DNA of 51,007 nucleotides from an uncultured Mycoplasmatota bacterium (GCA_900544605.1 UQVP01000005.1:1-51007), one strand, 5' to 3'. Counted from the first letter of the stretch, positions 17,301-24,922 are shown. Notes: generated from the sequence alone by a model not told the origin. Translations and numbers: made by a program.

Positions 17301-17479
17301 TAATTACTACTCCCTTCCATTTGGGAATAATGAATATGATTACATGGTAGTTCTCTTTTTAATATATTGCAAGTCATGTTTATCTTCTTTTGTAGTTCAA
17401 TTTTTAATACTTCAGTAATTATTTCATTTAAAGATTTTCCAGTATCTTTAAACTTTAAATTAACCTTGTATTTAACCAT
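17300..17479 (-). CDS. small protein coupled to the recombinase
   Basis: 59 aa (MVKYKVNLKFKDTGKSLNEI...), start ATG 17479 with GGAGG eleven bases upstream. The stop overlaps the recombinase start, so the two are translationally coupled. Small ORFs of this type precede serine recombinases in many Clostridia/Bacilli elements. It is a candidate recombination directionality factor or regulator, which is inference; no known domain is seen. Confidence 0.6.
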   Translation of the reverse strand: MVKYKVNLKFKDTGKSLNEIITEVLKIELQKKINMTCNILKRELPCNHIHYSQMEGSSN

Positions 17480-17579
17480 AGAGCTTAATACCTCCAATTA
17501 ATTCTATGGTTATAATTTTTGTTTTAGTAATATCATTTAGTATGTTTACAACATAACTAATAATATTACTTACTATCAT
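17472..17579 (-). CDS. possible 35-aa ORF before the recombinase operon
   Basis: Encodes MIVSNIISYVVNILNDITKT and 15 more residues, start ATG 17579 with GGAGG three bases upstream (tight), and overlaps the start of the 59-aa ORF by 8 bp. A 13-codon ORF (17566-17607) with site AGGTGAT overlaps its start. Such chained mini-ORFs may be coupled leaders. Evidence is spacing only. Confidence 0.3.
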   Translation of the reverse strand: MIVSNIISYVVNILNDITKTKIITIELIGGIKLYG

Positions 17580-17679
17580 ATTCCTCCATTAATTTATAAA
17601 TTTTCATAATCATCACCTAACCCTCCCATATTTAATAAAATATTTTATTTTTTTTTCTAGTATTTAACATCTCTACATA

Positions 17680-17793
17680 TCATATTTCTAATAATTCCAC
17701 CATTATTTTAGTTATAGAGAAATTATAAAATTTTGAAAGTAATTTTATTCGTTCGAATAATTCTTCCGGTAAATTAAAATTAAATCTTCTCAT
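17680..17793 (-). CDS. small ribbon-helix-helix-like protein
   Basis: 37 aa, MRRFNFNLPEELFERIKLLS then KFYNFSITKIMVELLEI. This pattern, one basic strand followed by two short helices, is that of Arc/CopG-type ribbon-helix-helix DNA-binding proteins. The start is ATG 17793 because AAAGGAG lies nine bases upstream; longer in-frame versions begin without a ribosome site. It sits right after an operator-like palindrome cluster (17896-17993) and before the recombinase operon, so it is a good candidate repressor of the element. Confidence 0.6.
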   Translation of the reverse strand: MRRFNFNLPEELFERIKLLSKFYNFSITKIMVELLEI

Positions 17794-17895
17794 ATACATC
17801 ATCTCCTTTGCACGATGAATAGTAGCTCCATTAATTAAAAGAATCAAGTCATAATTTTCACAAAAAAATGTAATCATCCTAGTTTCTATTATTTT

Positions 17896-17993
17896 ATACC
17901 AATTCTACAAAAGCAGAATAAGATGTTTGCACAACAGCACCAATTAATCCCTTATTTCATAAGGAATTGGTATGTGCAAATCCTATTTTGCAC
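17896..17993. promoter_or_regulatory. palindrome cluster, candidate operator of the element
   Basis: Three related sites. An interrupted hairpin starts ACCAATT and ends AATTGGT (17939-17971, with CCTTAT/ATAAGG inside). A 20-base palindrome has arms GTGCAAA / TTTGCAC (17974-17993). An extra TACCAATT copy lies near 17897-17904. They precede the 37-aa ribbon-helix-helix gene and could bind its product. The rest of 17794-18060 holds no gene. Confidence 0.5.
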
Positions 17994-18065
17994 TTGCAAA
18001 ATTCATCCTACTTCGTAGGTTGATATAAAAAGAGTTTATATTGTTATTTCAATAATTTAAGAAAC

Positions 18066-18118
18066 AAAAAAATCATCCTAAATTCTAATTTTTATTAAAA
18101 TTTATAGGATGATTTTTT
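18066..18118. terminator. terminator after the 187-aa cargo gene
   Basis: AAAAATCATCCTA / TAGGATGATTTTT inverted repeat (13 bp) with an A/T-rich partly self-paired middle and T-runs on both strands. It ends the cargo operon and insulates it from the recombinase side. Confidence 0.85.
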
Positions 18119-18119
18119 A

Positions 18120-18683
18120 CTAATTATTAGTTTTTAATTTTAAAGTTTTTACAAATCTATTTATTAATACTGGTTTTGCAAATTGATCTTCCAATATTAA
18201 AACACTATTTTTATATCTGCTGTATGCTTTATCATAGTTTCCTTGTTCAATTTGCTCAACACAATAATCTACTATATTATCGTATATATAATCATAAATA
18301 ATATCAGATTGTTCTTCTTTATTTATTGTTTCAACTATAATTGGTGCCACTTCATAATAATGTTCTATATCTTCTTTTGACACAAAATTATCTCTAAACC
18401 ATCTTAATACTGTCAACTCGTAACAATTATCATCAAACTTTTCTTGAAAATATTTCATGCAAGCAGAAGTTAAATAACATTTTGTATCAGTCGTTTCTCT
18501 AGGTTCATCACCACTTTTTGTTGTAATTGTTCCACTCCCATCTTCTTTTATAGTTATATGAATAGATTCGTCGTGTGGTCCTTTTGGGTCTTGGTCGTAA
18601 ATATCAATATGATCCTTCCCTCTTTTATCAGTATCAACTCTAATATATGTTCCACCTTCTGTTTTTTTTGCATCATTACCCAT
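18120..18683 (-). CDS. element cargo: CFI-box-like C-terminal domain protein
   Basis: 187 aa. The N-terminal third is polar, strand-rich and Gly/Asp-rich (YIRVDTDKRGKDHIDIYDQD). From about residue 68 the motif KCYLTSACMKYFQEKFDDNC, then ELTVLRWFRDNFV, resembles the CFI-box domain found at the ends of many phage and mobile-element proteins (a cysteine followed by S-A-C and the L-R-x-F-R-D segment). The final part is helical. Biochemical role unknown. Strong ribosome site AAGGAGG. It follows the 98-aa gene by 24 bp. Confidence 0.6.
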   Translation of the reverse strand: MGNDAKKTEGGTYIRVDTDKRGKDHIDIYDQDPKGPHDESIHITIKEDGSGTITTKSGDEPRETTDTKCYLTSACMKYFQEKFDDNCYELTVLRWFRDNFVSKEDIEHYYEVAPIIVETINKEEQSDIIYDYIYDNIVDYCVEQIEQGNYDKAYSRYKNSVLILEDQFAKPVLINRFVKTLKLKTNN

Positions 18684-18707
18684 ATAAATACCTCCTTATT
18701 TTTTATA

Positions 18708-19004
18708 TTATTTTAATAATTTTGTAAGTTCTATAATTCCAAATTGAATGTCTTCTCCTAACTTTACAAAATCATTTTCTTTGTTTTCGATACATCTGTA
18801 AGAAAAATCAATTAAATCTGCTTCAGTATATTTAAATTTTAGTCCTTTAATGTCATTTGATTCAATAATCTTTTTATATTGATTTATTAAATCAATTAAA
18901 TATTCGCAAGCTTCATTTTTTAAGTTTTTATCAGTCGTAGTTTTTTCTATACATGAAAGTGAAGTAATTGTTTTTCTCAATAAATTAATAATTTCTAAAT
19001 TCAT
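18708..19004 (-). CDS. element cargo: uncharacterised 98-aa helical protein
   Basis: 98 aa, predicted all helical, no membrane segment, no recognised domain (MNLEIINLLRKTITSLSCIE...). A strong ribosome site AAAGGGGG lies six to seven bases before ATG, and a promoter (19027-19054) is next to the element border. With the 187-aa gene it forms the element's only cargo operon. It could be an antitoxin-, anti-sigma- or Xis-like factor; none is supported by a motif. Confidence 0.6.
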   Translation of the reverse strand: MNLEIINLLRKTITSLSCIEKTTTDKNLKNEACEYLIDLINQYKKIIESNDIKGLKFKYTEADLIDFSYRCIENKENDFVKLGEDIQFGIIELTKLLK

Positions 19005-19026
19005 AACTACCCCTTTCTTACATTAT

Positions 19027-19054
19027 ATTATAAACTTTTTCTTAAATAAATCAA
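19027..19054 (-). promoter_or_regulatory. promoter of the element cargo operon
   Basis: Minus-strand TTGATT (19049-19054), 16-bp spacer, TATAAT (19027-19032), about 20 bp before the 98-aa gene. It lies within 70 bp of the right border, so the cargo can be expressed independently of the host gene. Confidence 0.65.
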
Positions 19055-19059
19055 TAATT

Positions 19060-19842
19060 TTACTCATTATTCCCAATAAAAATCGTATCTCCTGATTTAA
19101 CCATATAAACTGTATAATTTCCTGTTTCTGGTTTTTCTTCTACTGAAATTTTTAATACTTGACCTACTCTAAGCAAGTTACTAGTTAAATTATTAGCTAA
19201 TTTTAAATCCTCAACTGATACATTAAATTTCTTAGCAATGCTCCATAAACTATCACCATTTTGTACTGTATAGGTATTTTGACTAGGAGATAACCCTATA
19301 TATTCAACAACAGCTTCAACGACTGCATCAACATATTTAGGCCAATTGTTTTTCAATTTTTCTGCATCTTTTGCATTATCTAAGAAACCATACTCAATCG
19401 TTAACGATTGTACATCTCCAGTATTTCTCTGCATAAAATAATAATCTTTTGATGTATTGCTAGGTAGTCTTCTTTGATATGCTTTTCTTATTATTTGTCC
19501 CTGATCTTCTAATTTGTCTAATATTAGATTAGGTAGAGTTGCTGTATTTCTTAAGGCGTAGATTACTTCAGCACCTTCGCCACCTCCCGCATTTATGTGA
19601 TTAGATATAAGTATAACATCTTTACTATTTCCATAAGCATCTAATACCCTATTAACTCTCTCTGTAGGACTTATTGTTTCATCAATACTTCTAATTATCT
19701 TAACAGGAACGCCTAAGCTCTTAAACCTGTCATACATATAATTTGAAATTTCTAAATTCAAATCTTTCTCAATTATGTTGTTCCCACTAGAACCAGGATC
19801 ATCGCCACCATGGCCCGCATCTATAACTATTTTATAATCCAT
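19060..19842 (-). CDS. 5' half of split N-acetylmuramoyl-L-alanine amidase (Amidase_3 + LysM)
   Basis: In its present form 260 aa: Amidase_3 domain (about 1-178) with zinc/catalytic residues in DAGHGGDDPGSSGN, SNHINAGGGEGAEV and LTIEYGFLDN, one LysM (about 188-232), then a second LysM broken after VKSGD. The last residues TIFIGNNE are read from element DNA and end at 19060. The start is ATG 19842 (AGGTGAT upstream), not the in-frame GTG inside that site. There is no signal peptide, as in spore-mother-cell enzymes. Removing the element fuses it in frame to four more LysM repeats. It follows the collagen-like gene by 45 bp, probably in one operon. Confidence 0.9.
   Translation of the reverse strand: MDYKIVIDAGHGGDDPGSSGNNIIEKDLNLEISNYMYDRFKSLGVPVKIIRSIDETISPTERVNRVLDAYGNSKDVILISNHINAGGGEGAEVIYALRNTATLPNLILDKLEDQGQIIRKAYQRRLPSNTSKDYYFMQRNTGDVQSLTIEYGFLDNAKDAEKLKNNWPKYVDAVVEAVVEYIGLSPSQNTYTVQNGDSLWSIAKKFNVSVEDLKLANNLTSNLLRVGQVLKISVEEKPETGNYTVYMVKSGDTIFIGNNE
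19091..19096 (-). repeat. element attachment core, right border
   Basis: ATCAGG on the minus strand inside AAATCAGGAGATACG, the codons for K-S-G-D-T of the broken LysM repeat. Shared with 15722-15727. Confidence 0.7.
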
Positions 19843-19886
19843 AATAATCACCTAAAGTATTGTATGATAAATAACTAATTAAGTGA

Positions 19887-20498
19887 TTATTCATGAATCT
19901 TTTTCATAAGTAAATTAACATCTGTTATAGTAACATTAGAATCATTCTCATCACCAAATACTCCAGCCATAACTTGTAAGTTAGTGATATTTTCAAATCT
20001 AAAAACTATTGATTGAGAAAAATGCATCTGCTTTCCATTTGAAGCAAGTAATTCAAAAGTTAAATCTTTAATAGCAGATCCTTCATTAGTCTGAAGATAA
20101 AATGTACCACCATGTATAGCATCTACACCTTTTATTAAACCAGAAAATGTAATTTCATATATTCCAGGTTGAACCTCAATATCATTATCTTCTAGCAAAT
20201 TAAAATAACTAGATGGATTAGGTATAATCCATGGATCTTGAAGTGTCATTTTACCTGTTTTTGTTGTTTCTACAAAACCTGTAGACATTAAACCTTCATT
20301 TGTAGATGGTGTTGTTGGACCTTCTGGGCCTATATCACCTTTATCTCCCTTTTCTCCTTTTTCACCAGGTATTCCTTGAGGACCTATATCGCCTTTAGGA
20401 CCTGTTGGTCCAACTGCCGTAAGACAAATACCTAAATTTAATAATTTATTTCTTAATTTTAATCTCTTTTCTAGTTCTTGATATTTTTGACAATCCAT
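19887..20498 (-). CDS. collagen-like protein with BclA-type C-terminal domain
   Basis: 203 aa. A short helical head (about 1-28, MDCQKYQELEKRLKLRNK) precedes about 13 Gly-X-Y triplets (GPTGPKGDIGPQGIPGEKGE...). A roughly 135-residue C-terminal domain follows with the jelly-roll pattern of BclA/C1q-like trimerisation domains (VQPGIYEITFSGLIKG, GTFYLQT). BclA-type proteins form hair-like fibres on exosporia. The start is ATG 20498 with GAGGAGG upstream; longer in-frame versions have no such site. A 7-bp palindrome (20511-20527) containing CATATATTA sits just before it. Likely in an operon with the amidase half. Confidence 0.85.
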   Translation of the reverse strand: MDCQKYQELEKRLKLRNKLLNLGICLTAVGPTGPKGDIGPQGIPGEKGEKGDKGDIGPEGPTTPSTNEGLMSTGFVETTKTGKMTLQDPWIIPNPSSYFNLLEDNDIEVQPGIYEITFSGLIKGVDAIHGGTFYLQTNEGSAIKDLTFELLASNGKQMHFSQSIVFRFENITNLQVMAGVFGDENDSNVTITDVNLLMKKIHE

Positions 20499-20510
20499 AA
20501 AATACCTCCT

Positions 20511-20527
20511 CACCATAATATATGGTG
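20511..20527 (-). promoter_or_regulatory. palindrome with sporulation-type -10 box
   Basis: CACCATA / TATGGTG separated by three bases. On the minus strand it contains CATATATTA, which fits the CATAnnnTA -10 of sigma-E/sigma-K promoters and is also found before the SleB-like gene. It may be an operator or a promoter; spacing to any -35 element is not convincing. Confidence 0.35.
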
Positions 20528-20560
20528 AAAAATGCTTGTTGACTAAACATATCACTAACA

Positions 20561-20590
20561 AAAAAAGAATAAAGTAATCAAACTTTATTC
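20561..20590 (-). terminator. terminator after htrA
   Basis: GAATAAAGT / ACTTTATTC (9-bp arms, 6-base loop) and seven T on the minus strand, overlapping the htrA stop codon. Confidence 0.85.
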
Positions 20591-21682
20591 TCCTACTGCT
20601 TTATTTAGTTTAACACTAATTTCTTCTATTTTTTTATTTCTGTAAACAGTCATTTTTACAGTATCACCAACAGTATATTTATATAATATATATTTTAAAT
20701 GAGCACCATCAGATATTTCATTATTTTCAATTTTTAAAATAACATCACCCTTTTGTAATCCAGCAGCAGATGCAGGCGTATCATTTTGAACATTAACTAC
20801 TACAACACCTTTATCTATATCTTCATCAAGTAAAATGTTGTTACGATATAAAGCATAGGTATTATCAGCATCTAATGTTTCAACACCTAATATAGGTCTT
20901 ACTATAGCTTCGCCTTTTTCTAATCTATCAACAGAAGTCATAACAAGCTCAATAGGTATAGCAAATCCCATACCTTCTATTGTATCTTTTACTAATTTTA
21001 AAGAGTTAACCCCAATTACTTCGCCATTAATATTACATATTGGTCCACCACTATTACCAGGGTTTATAGCTGCATCTGTTTGTAATACTTGCATTACATA
21101 AGCACTACCATTATCTAAGCTAACATCTACAGTTCTATCTTTTCCTGATAAAATTCCTTTTGTAACAGTTCCCATATACTCCGTACCTACAGGTGTTCCT
21201 ACAGTAAATACAGTATCTCCAATACTTGCATTTTCACTACTGCCAATTTCTGCGACTGCTAAAACAGAACTAGCATCAATAGCAAGTACCGCAACATCTT
21301 CATATTCATCACTACCAAGTACTTTTGCTTCAACTGTCTCATTATTCATATTAACAACTTTTACTGTTGTCGCCCCACTAATAACATGATTATTAGTTAT
21401 AATATAACCAGTTTTATCATCCTTTTTATAAACAAATCCCGTACCTGTTCCAGACAGTTTACTGCCTTTATAAGACTCAATAACAACTACAGCATTGTAT
21501 ACTTTAGATACACCCGACTTAATTGTATCACTCTCTGTAACATTTACTTCTGATATTGTTTTTTCAATAGTTTGACTATTCATAGGAAAGTAATGAAGTG
21601 TTACCAAAGTTCCTATTACACCTACAAAGAAAGCAACTATTACATATATTAATGATTTTAAATTCTCTTTTGAATATTTCAT
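20585..21682 (-). CDS. htrA: HtrA/DegP-family serine protease with PDZ domain
   Basis: 365 aa, anchored by one membrane helix (about 11-30). The trypsin-like domain carries His99 (IITNNHV), Asp129 (YEDVAVL) and Ser211 (NPGNSGGP). A PDZ domain follows (about 265-355, ASAAGLQKGDVILKIENNEI). It degrades or refolds damaged proteins outside the membrane and shares this job with CtpA. Strong ribosome site AGGAGG. It has its own terminator. Confidence 0.95.
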   Translation of the reverse strand: MKYSKENLKSLIYVIVAFFVGVIGTLVTLHYFPMNSQTIEKTISEVNVTESDTIKSGVSKVYNAVVVIESYKGSKLSGTGTGFVYKKDDKTGYIITNNHVISGATTVKVVNMNNETVEAKVLGSDEYEDVAVLAIDASSVLAVAEIGSSENASIGDTVFTVGTPVGTEYMGTVTKGILSGKDRTVDVSLDNGSAYVMQVLQTDAAINPGNSGGPICNINGEVIGVNSLKLVKDTIEGMGFAIPIELVMTSVDRLEKGEAIVRPILGVETLDADNTYALYRNNILLDEDIDKGVVVVNVQNDTPASAAGLQKGDVILKIENNEISDGAHLKYILYKYTVGDTVKMTVYRNKKIEEISVKLNKAVGE

Positions 21683-21692
21683 ATAGTTCCTC

Positions 21693-22625
21693 CTATTCTA
21701 TATTTGTTATTTCCCTCCAATTGTTAGGAAAACCTATTTTATTTAAAATTACATCAAGTGGCACCGAATCAATCTTTCCATCTAAAAGGTCGATTTCATA
21801 ACCTAATTCATTTATCAATTCTTTAAATTTATCATCATCAAGCATATACTTAAAAATTATTATTAACGCAAATAAATCATTTTTACCATATTTATATTGG
21901 TCAACATCTTTTTCAATATTTAATCTACTATGAATTATATCATCTGGAATAACTCTTTGAGTTCTATGATCATATAAAATATCCTCATGAGCACATAAAT
22001 TTCTAAAATTTGCTAGAATATTTAAATAAATAGATAAAGTTTCTGCTTCCATTCCATACTCATCCGCAATTTTAAATTGATCATCTGGTTTTAATATGTT
22101 AAATAATTCCGAAATAATACCAAAAGACAACACTTTTACTAATACCCAAAGCGGAATATAACCATAATTACTTATATAGTGAAGAGTTGCTGTATGTTGT
22201 TTTGTATTAACTCTAATCTGTCTTTTCATTTTATTTAAAACATCTTTTACTTGTCTAATCTTCATACTATCTTGAGTAAAATTTTTAGGATTCAAATAAT
22301 CTTTTTCCTTAATACCATATTTTCTAGATAATTGATAACTAATAATAGATTTAATATTATTCTCAATAATCAATATATACTTAAACATAATATTTCTTAT
22401 ATTTCTATCGAATGTAAAAGCCGCATATAATTCTTCAAAAGTTGCTCCTTTAACAAATCTTCTATCTTTGTATCCTTCCATAAATAACCAACGATACCCA
22501 TTTATAAAAAAGTAATTCTCTTTAAATAGTATTTCTTTAGTTTTTTCTTCATCGTTAATAATAAGTCCTTTATTACGCATGATTTCTATTTGTTCGTCTA
22601 AAGTCTTGAATATTTTACGCTCCAT
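21693..22625 (-). CDS. Abi_2 family (AbiD/AbiF-like) abortive-infection protein
   Basis: 310 aa. Family hallmarks are FINGYRWLF near residue 40, FDRNIRNIMFKYILIIENNIKS near 80, and the HEPN-type motif FRNLCAHEDILYD near 205 (R-x4-H), the likely RNase active site. Members block phage growth or act as growth regulators. The start is ATG 22625; TTATAAT lies about 20 bp upstream as a possible -10, giving a short leader. It stands between htrA and cwlD, an odd place for a defence gene; the long C-terminal tail after DHRTQRV is helical. Confidence 0.85.
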   Translation of the reverse strand: MERKIFKTLDEQIEIMRNKGLIINDEEKTKEILFKENYFFINGYRWLFMEGYKDRRFVKGATFEELYAAFTFDRNIRNIMFKYILIIENNIKSIISYQLSRKYGIKEKDYLNPKNFTQDSMKIRQVKDVLNKMKRQIRVNTKQHTATLHYISNYGYIPLWVLVKVLSFGIISELFNILKPDDQFKIADEYGMEAETLSIYLNILANFRNLCAHEDILYDHRTQRVIPDDIIHSRLNIEKDVDQYKYGKNDLFALIIIFKYMLDDDKFKELINELGYEIDLLDGKIDSVPLDVILNKIGFPNNWREITNIE

Positions 22626-22660
22626 ACCATCACCATTATAATTATAACACATTGCATATG

Positions 22661-22706
22661 AAAAAAATATGATTTTTTTGTGGTGGTTTTGTGTAAAATC
22701 ATATTT
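22661..22706 (-). terminator. terminator overlapping the end of cwlD
   Basis: 12-bp arms AAATATGATTTT / AAAATCATATTT with a loop of about 18 bases, T-run on the minus strand. It isolates the Abi gene from the cwlD unit. Confidence 0.7.
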
Positions 22707-23364
22707 CTTTAAAATATTTAATTATTCCTCTAGTAATTGAATTTACTACTTTTAGTTGATAATCATTTTTTAATAACAAATATCTATCATTTGGATTCGT
22801 AATAAATCCTGCTTCTATTAACACACCCGGACGTGTTACCCTTTTATGTAAATACATTTCATTTGTTAGTTTATATTTTCTTGTTGTTTTTAAATCTTCT
22901 TTTAAAACTCTTTGCATGATTTCAGCTAGTTTAACATTTTTCTCATTAACATCATCGTAAAAAACTTGCGCACCTCTCCAAGTCGTTGTTGAATCAGCAT
23001 TTAAATGTATAGATAAGTATAAATCACACATCGATCTATTTATAATATTAGCCCTTCTTGATAAGTCGCTACGTTTCCTATTAACTGCATTATTAGCAGA
23101 CAAATCATAATTACCATCACGGGTTAAATAAACTATCGCACCTTTACTTTCCAATACGGACATAAGCTTCTTACTTAATTCAAGATTTATATCTGCCTCG
23201 TATATATCTTTATATAAGGCACCAGGATCAACTCCACCATGACCTGGATCTAAATAAATAACTTTACCTAAAAGTTCTAAATCATTACCCTTAGCAAAAG
23301 TAAAAGAAAAAGTACATAAAAATAATATAAGGACAAATAACATTGATAACTTGTATTTAACCAC
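22699..23364 (-). CDS. cwlD: N-acetylmuramoyl-L-alanine amidase CwlD-like
   Basis: 221 aa: N-terminal signal/anchor (about 5-25), then an Amidase_3 domain with YLDPGHGGVDPG, SIHLNADS and VLIEAGFITN, holding the zinc ligands and the catalytic glutamate. Size and single-domain layout match CwlD, which removes stem peptides in the forespore cortex so that muramic lactam can form. The start is taken as GTG 23364, with AAGGGTGA five to seven bases upstream; a GTG nine codons earlier lacks a site. Follows rluA-type gene by 38 bp. Symbol by similarity; a vegetative amidase is the alternative. Confidence 0.82.
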   Translation of the reverse strand: MVKYKLSMLFVLILFLCTFSFTFAKGNDLELLGKVIYLDPGHGGVDPGALYKDIYEADINLELSKKLMSVLESKGAIVYLTRDGNYDLSANNAVNRKRSDLSRRANIINRSMCDLYLSIHLNADSTTTWRGAQVFYDDVNEKNVKLAEIMQRVLKEDLKTTRKYKLTNEMYLHKRVTRPGVLIEAGFITNPNDRYLLLKNDYQLKVVNSITRGIIKYFKEI

Positions 23365-23402
23365 TGTACTCACCCTTATAAATTTATGCACTTAAAATCT
23401 AT

Positions 23403-24056
23403 TTATACTTTAAACATATTCCAAGGATATTCATCTGGAGTATTTATTTTAAAACTTAAAAGTTCTTTAGTAACAGGATGATAAAAGCTCAAACCCGTTG
23501 CATATAAAGCAATTTGTTCTCCAACCTTAGCATTTTTATTATATCTTTGATCACCCCAAAGAGGTAAATGACGACTAGAAAATTGTACTCTTATTTGATG
23601 ACTTCTGCCAGTTTTTAAATTAATTTTAACTAAAGAAAGATTATCACAATATTTAATCAATTGATAATCAAGTTCTGCAAATTTACCATTCTTATTAACT
23701 TTAACCATATTAGTTTTTTCATCTTTAAGTAAATAATCTTGCAAATTATCCTTTTCTTTAGCTTTTCCACACAAAACAGCTTGATATTCTTTTTTCATTT
23801 GATGGGTCCTAACTTGTTCACTTAATCTACTAGCAGCTTTACTTGTTTTAGCAAATACCATCACACCGCCAACTGGCCTATCCAAACGATGAACAAGTCC
23901 TAGATATACATTCCCTGGCTTGTTATATTTTTCTTTTAAATATTTCTTTAAAATAGTCAATAAATCTAAATCATTAGTATTATCTGCCTGAACTAAAACA
24001 TTTGGTTTCTTTTCAACTACCAATAAATGATTATCTTCATAGATTATATTAATCAT
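23403..24056 (-). CDS. RluA-family RNA pseudouridine synthase
   Basis: 217 aa. Catalytic motif HRLDRPVGGVMVFAKT (about 65-80, Asp in HRLDRP) and the C-terminal GRSHQIRVQFSSRHLPLWGD signature are clear. There is no S4 domain, so it is a short RluA-type enzyme; rRNA or tRNA target not determinable. ATG 24056 overlaps the end of the methyltransferase gene by 8 bp, indicating co-translation. Confidence 0.92.
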   Translation of the reverse strand: MINIIYEDNHLLVVEKKPNVLVQADNTNDLDLLTILKKYLKEKYNKPGNVYLGLVHRLDRPVGGVMVFAKTSKAASRLSEQVRTHQMKKEYQAVLCGKAKEKDNLQDYLLKDEKTNMVKVNKNGKFAELDYQLIKYCDNLSLVKINLKTGRSHQIRVQFSSRHLPLWGDQRYNKNAKVGEQIALYATGLSFYHPVTKELLSFKINTPDEYPWNMFKV

Positions 24057-24921
24057 TACATTCCCATCTTCCATAAATGCCACACGGTAAAACTAAATCA
24101 TTTTCGGTAATAGGAAGTCCTATCTCTCCCGCTTCTACTTTTCCACCATATTTCTTTTCCATAGTTGTCTTTAAAATATTAAATAAAACTGTACTAGAAA
24201 TCCCTGTAGTGTAAGCATTAATTAAAAAGAATAAAGGATTATCACTTAGTATTTCCATACAAGCACTAATTAAAACATCTAAATTTTGTTCAAACTTCCA
24301 TACTTCCCCATTTGGACCTCTACCATAACTAGGAGGATCCATAATAATTACATCATATTTATTACCACGGCGAGCTTCTCTTTGAACAAATTTTAAACAA
24401 TCATCTACAATAAATCTAATTTTATGGTCTCCAAGACCACATAGTTTCATGTTCTCCTTAGCCCACTCTGTCATTCCTTTAGAAGCATCAACTTGTACAA
24501 CTTCTACAGCTCCAGCTTTTGATGCCGCCATTGTAGCAGCACCAGTATATGCGAATAAATTTAACACTTTTATTGGTCTATTAGCACTTTTTATTTTATT
24601 CATAGAAAAATCCCAATTAGCTGCTTGTTCTGGAAATAATCCGGTATGTTTAAAATTTGTTGGACTTACTTTAAAAGTTAAATCTTTATATTTTACTGTC
24701 CAAAACTCTGGTAGTTTACTCTTAAAATCCCAATAACCTCCGCCTTTGTTAGAACGATGATAAAATCCATCTACTTTATTCCATAAATCTGTCTTTTCTA
24801 TTGGCCACATTGCCTGAGGTTCAGGACGTCTAAATATAACATTTCCCCAACGTTCTAATTTTTCTCCATTCCCAGCAGAAATACATTCATAATCTTTCCA
24901 TTCATCACTAATATACTTCAT
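24049..24921 (-). CDS. RlmI-like class I SAM-dependent methyltransferase
   Basis: 290 aa. The SAM-binding core starts VLNLFAYTGAATMAASKAGA (about 120-139), followed by VVQVDASKGM and the catalytic MDPPSYGRGP (about 194-203). COG1092-type enzymes methylate rRNA bases. The PUA domain of RlmI is missing; the N-terminal segment (WPIEKTDLWNKVDGFYHRS) is that of the shorter family members. Starts one base after the gmk stop. Confidence 0.88.
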   Translation of the reverse strand: MKYISDEWKDYECISAGNGEKLERWGNVIFRRPEPQAMWPIEKTDLWNKVDGFYHRSNKGGGYWDFKSKLPEFWTVKYKDLTFKVSPTNFKHTGLFPEQAANWDFSMNKIKSANRPIKVLNLFAYTGAATMAASKAGAVEVVQVDASKGMTEWAKENMKLCGLGDHKIRFIVDDCLKFVQREARRGNKYDVIIMDPPSYGRGPNGEVWKFEQNLDVLISACMEILSDNPLFFLINAYTTGISSTVLFNILKTTMEKKYGGKVEAGEIGLPITENDLVLPCGIYGRWECND

Positions 24922-24922
24922 A

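Larger units (their letters stand above)
15722..19096 (-). mobile_element. 3.4-kb serine-recombinase element inserted in an amidase gene
   Basis: The unit lies between two copies of CCTGAT (plus strand; ATCAGG on the coding strand) at 15722-15727 and 19091-19096. It contains a large serine recombinase, three small ORFs beside it, an operator-like palindrome cluster and a two-gene cargo operon. Both borders fall inside LysM codons of one host gene. It lacks transfer, capsid and replication genes, so it is a minimal integrative element. Everything reads in the same direction as the host gene. Excision would leave one core copy and restore the host frame. Confidence 0.85.
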
